From the NCBI RefSeq assembly GCF_000972705.2, contig NZ_LATL02000044.1:1-25785 (forward strand): a stretch of DNA of 25,785 bases. The letters are read 5' to 3'. Positions 24,020 to 25,785 of this stretch are shown in pieces. Source of the stretch: Limnoraphis robusta CS-951 (GTDB lineage Bacteria; Cyanobacteriota; Cyanobacteriia; Cyanobacteriales; Microcoleaceae). How positions within the stretch are numbered: position 1 is the stretch's first letter; each line of letters begins with the position of its first letter. Below the pieces are notes generated by a model. That model did no database searches, had not been told where the DNA came from, and saw nothing but the letters and a program-made list of their open reading frames with translations. The position numbers were made by a program, and so were the translations under genes.

Positions 24020-24391
24020 TTACTTGGTTGTTTCCAATCCGAGACGTTTCCACTCGACCATCCCGCCCGTAATATTAAACACCTGAGTAAATCCGGTTTT
24101 TAGTAATTGATTAGCCGCAATTGGACTGCGGTGGGCGGTTAAACAAATAACAGCGATTGGTTGTTCTTTAGGTAATTGCCGAAACCATTCAGGCAGCATC
24201 CAACGCCATCCTAATCCCAAGCCCATTAAGATGCGGGGTAAGCTGAGATTTCGAGCATTAGAAGCATGACCCGTTTTGTATTCTAATTGACTGCGAACAT
24301 CGATTAATAAAGGAAGATTAGGTTGGTTAATAAACTCTGTTGGTGACAGATTGATCACCGATTGCTGATCAGTCGTTAATATTGACATCAT
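24020..24391 (-). CDS. Cytoplasmic single-domain rhodanese
   Basis: The 123-aa protein has LPLLIDVRSQLEYKTGHASNA and the active loop CLTAHR (Cys83, Arg88), so sulfurtransferase or persulfide-carrier chemistry is possible. An insertion rich in Gly/Leu/Trp (about 52-68) lies between the two motifs, as in some cyanobacterial rhodaneses that act on metabolic sulfur. There is no signal peptide. AGAGGTG just before the ATG is a good ribosome binding site; a second Met follows immediately. It stands 66 nt downstream of the Rieske gene and 47 nt upstream of the exported rhodanese. The pairing of one cytoplasmic and one exported rhodanese suggests sulfur transfer across or on either side of the membrane, which is inference. 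Confidence 0.88.
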   Translation of the reverse strand: MMSILTTDQQSVINLSPTEFINQPNLPLLIDVRSQLEYKTGHASNARNLSLPRILMGLGLGWRWMLPEWFRQLPKEQPIAVICLTAHRSPIAANQLLKTGFTQVFNITGGMVEWKRLGLETTK

Positions 24392-24457
24392 GCACCTCTC
24401 TACAAATCGCTTTGACTAAGGGGAAATTTCCCAAAAATGCTGCCATCCCATGAAATG

Positions 24458-24994
24458 CTAAACCCACCAGGGCTGTTTTCCAGTGCGGGGATCTGTTTCT
24501 GTCCAGGGTAAGATCAAAATGCTGTTTTCAATAACCGCAACCTGAACAATTTTGAGTGGAAGAGGTGCAGGACCTCTGATCACCGAGCCATCGGGGGCGT
24601 ACAGAGAACCATGACAGGGACATTGAAATTCCTGTTCTGTGGGATTCCAGGGAAAAGTGCAGCCCAAGTGAGTGCAATTATCGACAATCCCAATTACATC
24701 CAGGGTATTGTCTTCTTTGACGATTAGATAGGTCGGTTCACCCGCCAAACCTGCAACCAAAGCGCGGGTACCAGGTGGCTCTGCTAAGATTTGCGCGGCG
24801 GGAATGGGGGTTCCCAAAACATCTTTAGCAAGAATTGCACCCCCAACCCCAGTTTTTTCGGGAATTGGGATGATAAATTTTCCGGCTACATAGAGGATAG
24901 AACTTGTGGTAGCTGCAATGGTGGCTCCGGTGAGAAAGTTGAGTAGCTGACGCCTCGAAAGGGATGGACTTTCGAGAGGAAGGATATTATCCAT
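24458..24994 (-). CDS. petC: Rieske iron-sulfur protein of the cytochrome b6f type (PetC2-like)
   Basis: The 178-aa protein carries an uncleaved Tat-type anchor: SRRQLLNF (13-20) followed by a hydrophobic helix to about 43. The Rieske cluster ligands are intact in CTHLGC (Cys107, His109) and CPCHGS (Cys125, His128), with Cys112 and Cys127 for the disulfide. The end DPRTGKQPWWV is typical of plastocyanin-side b6f Rieske proteins. It moves electrons from plastoquinol within the b6f complex. The wording of its core resembles the alternative PetC2 form more than the main PetC1, judged from memory. The main petC usually pairs with petA, whereas this gene pairs with two rhodaneses, which also points to an alternative copy with special conditions of use. 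A palindromic operator lies at its promoter. Confidence 0.9.
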   Translation of the reverse strand: MDNILPLESPSLSRRQLLNFLTGATIAATTSSILYVAGKFIIPIPEKTGVGGAILAKDVLGTPIPAAQILAEPPGTRALVAGLAGEPTYLIVKEDNTLDVIGIVDNCTHLGCTFPWNPTEQEFQCPCHGSLYAPDGSVIRGPAPLPLKIVQVAVIENSILILPWTETDPRTGKQPWWV

Positions 24995-25081
24995 AGGGTT
25001 TTTAAAAAAAAATTGTTAATTTGTGAACCGATTGCAAAAACTTGGCTACCGTAACACAGGTCTTGCAAGGCAATTGACTTT

Positions 25082-25110
25082 ATTTTAGCATATAACTAAA
25101 GAGTTATACA
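25082..25110 (-). promoter_or_regulatory. Probable promoter and operator of the petC-rhodanese operon
   Basis: On the minus strand a TAAAAT -10 box (25082-25087) has a weak -35 (TGTATA, 25105-25110) at 17 nt. A perfect inverted repeat TATAACT-N4-AGTTATA (25091-25108) fills the spacer and overlaps the -35. A repressor bound there would block RNA polymerase. AT-rich inverted repeats of this kind suit ArsR-family regulators, which often control rhodanese and sulfide genes. No regulator gene is in view, so its identity is inferred. Confidence 0.5.
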
Positions 25111-25223
25111 AATATTGAGTAGATTGAGTGGGTAATCAAGACAGGAGTGATCATAGGTTTGGGTAGGTTGGAGATGGCTAAAATGAGTTTGTTGTCTTTT
25201 AATTTAAAAATTCCCACGTTAAA

Positions 25224-25289
25224 TCTGTAGAGTGCGTCAGATTTTGAATTCAATTATCTAATCACTAACTTAATTGTCTGATGCACCCG
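25224..25289. repeat. Palindromic repeat, copy 1
   Basis: TCTGTAG is followed by AGTGCGTCAGA (25231-25241), a 35-nt AT-rich centre and TCTGATGCACC (25277-25287). The arms are inverted repeats with two mismatches. A second copy starts 99 nt later. This is a miniature, non-coding, MITE-like or REP-like element. Confidence 0.75.
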
Positions 25290-25322
25290 ACGGACGAAAA
25301 TATCATAATCTTCAAGAAGAAT

Positions 25323-25387
25323 TCTGTAGGGTGCATCAGATTTTCAAGTTAATGATCTAATCACGGGGTTAATTGTCTGATGTACTC
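25323..25387. repeat. Palindromic repeat, copy 2
   Basis: TCTGTAG is followed by GGTGCATCAGA (25330-25340), a centre sharing ATCTAATCAC and TTAATTG with copy 1, and TCTGATGTACTC (25376-25387). Both copies are in the same orientation. Differences between them include changes that preserve or nearly preserve arm pairing. Confidence 0.75.
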
Positions 25388-25413
25388 TAGGACTCGAACA
25401 GATGATATAGTTT

Positions 25414-25449
25414 ATACTGTATACAGTATTCAAGTGTATACAGTATTCA
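25414..25449 (+). promoter_or_regulatory. Operator of the antitoxin-like gene
   Basis: A 16-bp perfect palindrome ATACTGTATACAGTAT (25414-25429) overlaps the first of two direct copies of TGTATACAGTATTCA (25418-25432 and 25435-25449), spaced 17 bp apart. They end 16 nt before the ATG. This arrangement fits autoregulation by an antitoxin or toxin-antitoxin complex. The sequence may also contain the -10 box. Confidence 0.6.
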
Positions 25450-25465
25450 CCGAAGGACAGCGTTA

Positions 25466-25520
25466 ATGGAAATTCAGGAACTTAAAGCTTTAATTAAAGA
25501 GAGTGTGCGGGAAGTTTTAC
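25466..25520 (+). pseudogene. 5' fragment of an antitoxin-like gene
   Basis: The ATG at 25466 follows AAGGAC at a good distance and opens MEIQELKALIKESVREVL, which I recognise as the start of small cyanobacterial antitoxin-like proteins paired with RelE/ParE-type toxins. After Leu18 the frame runs into sequence that looks like the left end of an IS200/IS605-type element, and the remaining frame (to 25624) has unrelated composition. The rest of the gene is presumably beyond the inserted elements, outside the window. The palindromic operator just upstream supports a toxin-antitoxin role. Confidence 0.6.
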
Positions 25521-25623
25521 CGAACATCGCGAAAAGCCCCTGCCTTCAGGTATGGGGATGGATAGCCGTGAGTCGAAGACGAACAGTTATGTTATCCGAG
25601 TGTGTTTGTGGTAAGATAACTCC

Positions 25624-25713
25624 ATGATAGTTAGAGAAGCTAAGTTATTGAACGGTTCCAAGTCTCAATACGAAAGACTTGATGAAGCCATAAGAACTGC
25701 TCAGTTCATCAGG
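25624..25713 (+). pseudogene. tnpB: tnpB, N-terminal fragment interrupted
   Basis: The ATG at 25624 opens MIVREAKLLNGSKSQYERLD, continuing EAIRTAQFIR, the typical start of cyanobacterial TnpB proteins (RNA-guided nucleases of IS200/IS605 and related elements). In homologues an Asn and the RYW(M/L) stretch come next. Here the family sequence ends at codon 30 (AGG, 25711-25713) and the frame closes at 25758 after unrelated codons. The break coincides with a GTGCG that looks like a group II intron 5' end, so tnpB may continue after the intron. Confidence 0.7.
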
Positions 25714-25785
25714 GTGCGACGTGAAAAGTCGCGTGTAAGGCGCATCAGCGCTAAGTAATTGAGGAACCGCTCCTCTAGAGGATTC
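25714..25785 (+). mobile_element. Probable group II intron, 5' end
   Basis: GTGCGAC at 25714 matches the GUGYG 5' consensus of group II introns and begins exactly where the TnpB frame loses homology. GCGAC (25716-25720) pairs with GTCGC (25728-25732). The following GTAAGG, CGCTAAGTAATTGAGGAACC and palindrome TCCTCTAGAGGA (25771-25782) look like domain I sequence of bacterial introns. The catalytic domain V and the reverse transcriptase would lie outside the window, so the call rests on 72 nt. Confidence 0.55.

Larger units (their letters stand above)
24995..25465. other. Intergenic region with operators and two repeat copies
   Basis: These roughly 470 nt hold the petC promoter/operator (25082-25110), two copies of a 65-bp palindromic repeat (25224-25387) and the operator of the antitoxin-like gene (25414-25449). 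No additional gene was seen. Confidence 0.5.
25521..25785 (+). mobile_element. IS200/IS605-type element, left end, partial
   Basis: The sequence after TTAC (25517-25520) carries an imperfect hairpin typical of left ends in this family: CCCC (25537-25540) and CC against GG and GGGG (25554-25557). A tnpB start follows at 25624. The element is cut by the window edge and apparently by an intron, so its right end and any tnpA are not visible. The exact left boundary at 25521 is inferred from where the host frame loses its family sequence and from TTAC, a target known for some members. Confidence 0.55.

Noticed and set aside
25771..25785. CTCTAGAGGAT resembling a cloning-vector polylinker at the window end
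   Set aside because: The match is short, continues as GATTC rather than GGATCC, and is part of a longer palindrome TCCTCTAGAGGA that fits an intron stem.

Overview
The window looks like chromosome of a filamentous cyanobacterium, probably Oscillatoriales. The reasons are abundant GCGATCGC (HIP1) octamers, a type I-beta DAHP synthase, a RibB-RibA fusion, a cytochrome b6f-type Rieske protein, a DUF3747 secreted protein, large multi-PAS histidine kinases, pentapeptide repeats and cyanobacterial palindromic repeats. The genus cannot be fixed from sequence alone.

Left part (1-4.7 kb). A peptide deformylase gene (minus) diverges from a DAHP synthase gene (plus). Between the promoter and the DAHP synthase start lie two complete ribosome-mediated attenuators in series. 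Each has an aromatic-rich leader peptide (MFSANRYFYYWFTPVHRE and MTLLYTCFYGFYFWPRTHSG), an antiterminator pairing that overlaps the end of the leader, and an intrinsic terminator. A secreted DUF3747 protein with an Asn/Ser/Thr-rich repeat tail follows. It converges on a calcium-binding repeat protein.

Signalling block (4.9-17.3 kb). Three minus-strand genes form a probable phosphorelay operon: a membrane dCache/HAMP/PAS/GAF/PAS hybrid kinase, a REC-histidine kinase, and a REC-GGDEF protein whose GGDEF site is degenerate. ribBA (plus) separates this block from a soluble kinase with six PAS domains and a GAF domain (minus).

Pentapeptide and restriction-modification block (17.6-23.4 kb). A pentapeptide-repeat protein is followed by a restriction-modification gene split in two. 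A nuclease plus N6-adenine methylase half and a target-recognition half are separated by a cassette of about 1.2 kb. The cassette holds hicB, a hicA remnant, a parD-like gene, a shortened parE and a DUF4926 gene. Matching codon-phased sequences at the two edges suggest the halves were once a single reading frame.

Right part (23.4-25.8 kb). A minus-strand operon encodes a Rieske protein and two single-domain rhodaneses, with a perfect inverted repeat at its promoter. The window ends in what looks like a three-level nest: a small antitoxin-like gene with a palindromic operator is interrupted by an IS200/IS605-type left end carrying tnpB, and tnpB is itself interrupted by the likely 5' end of a group II intron that runs off the window.
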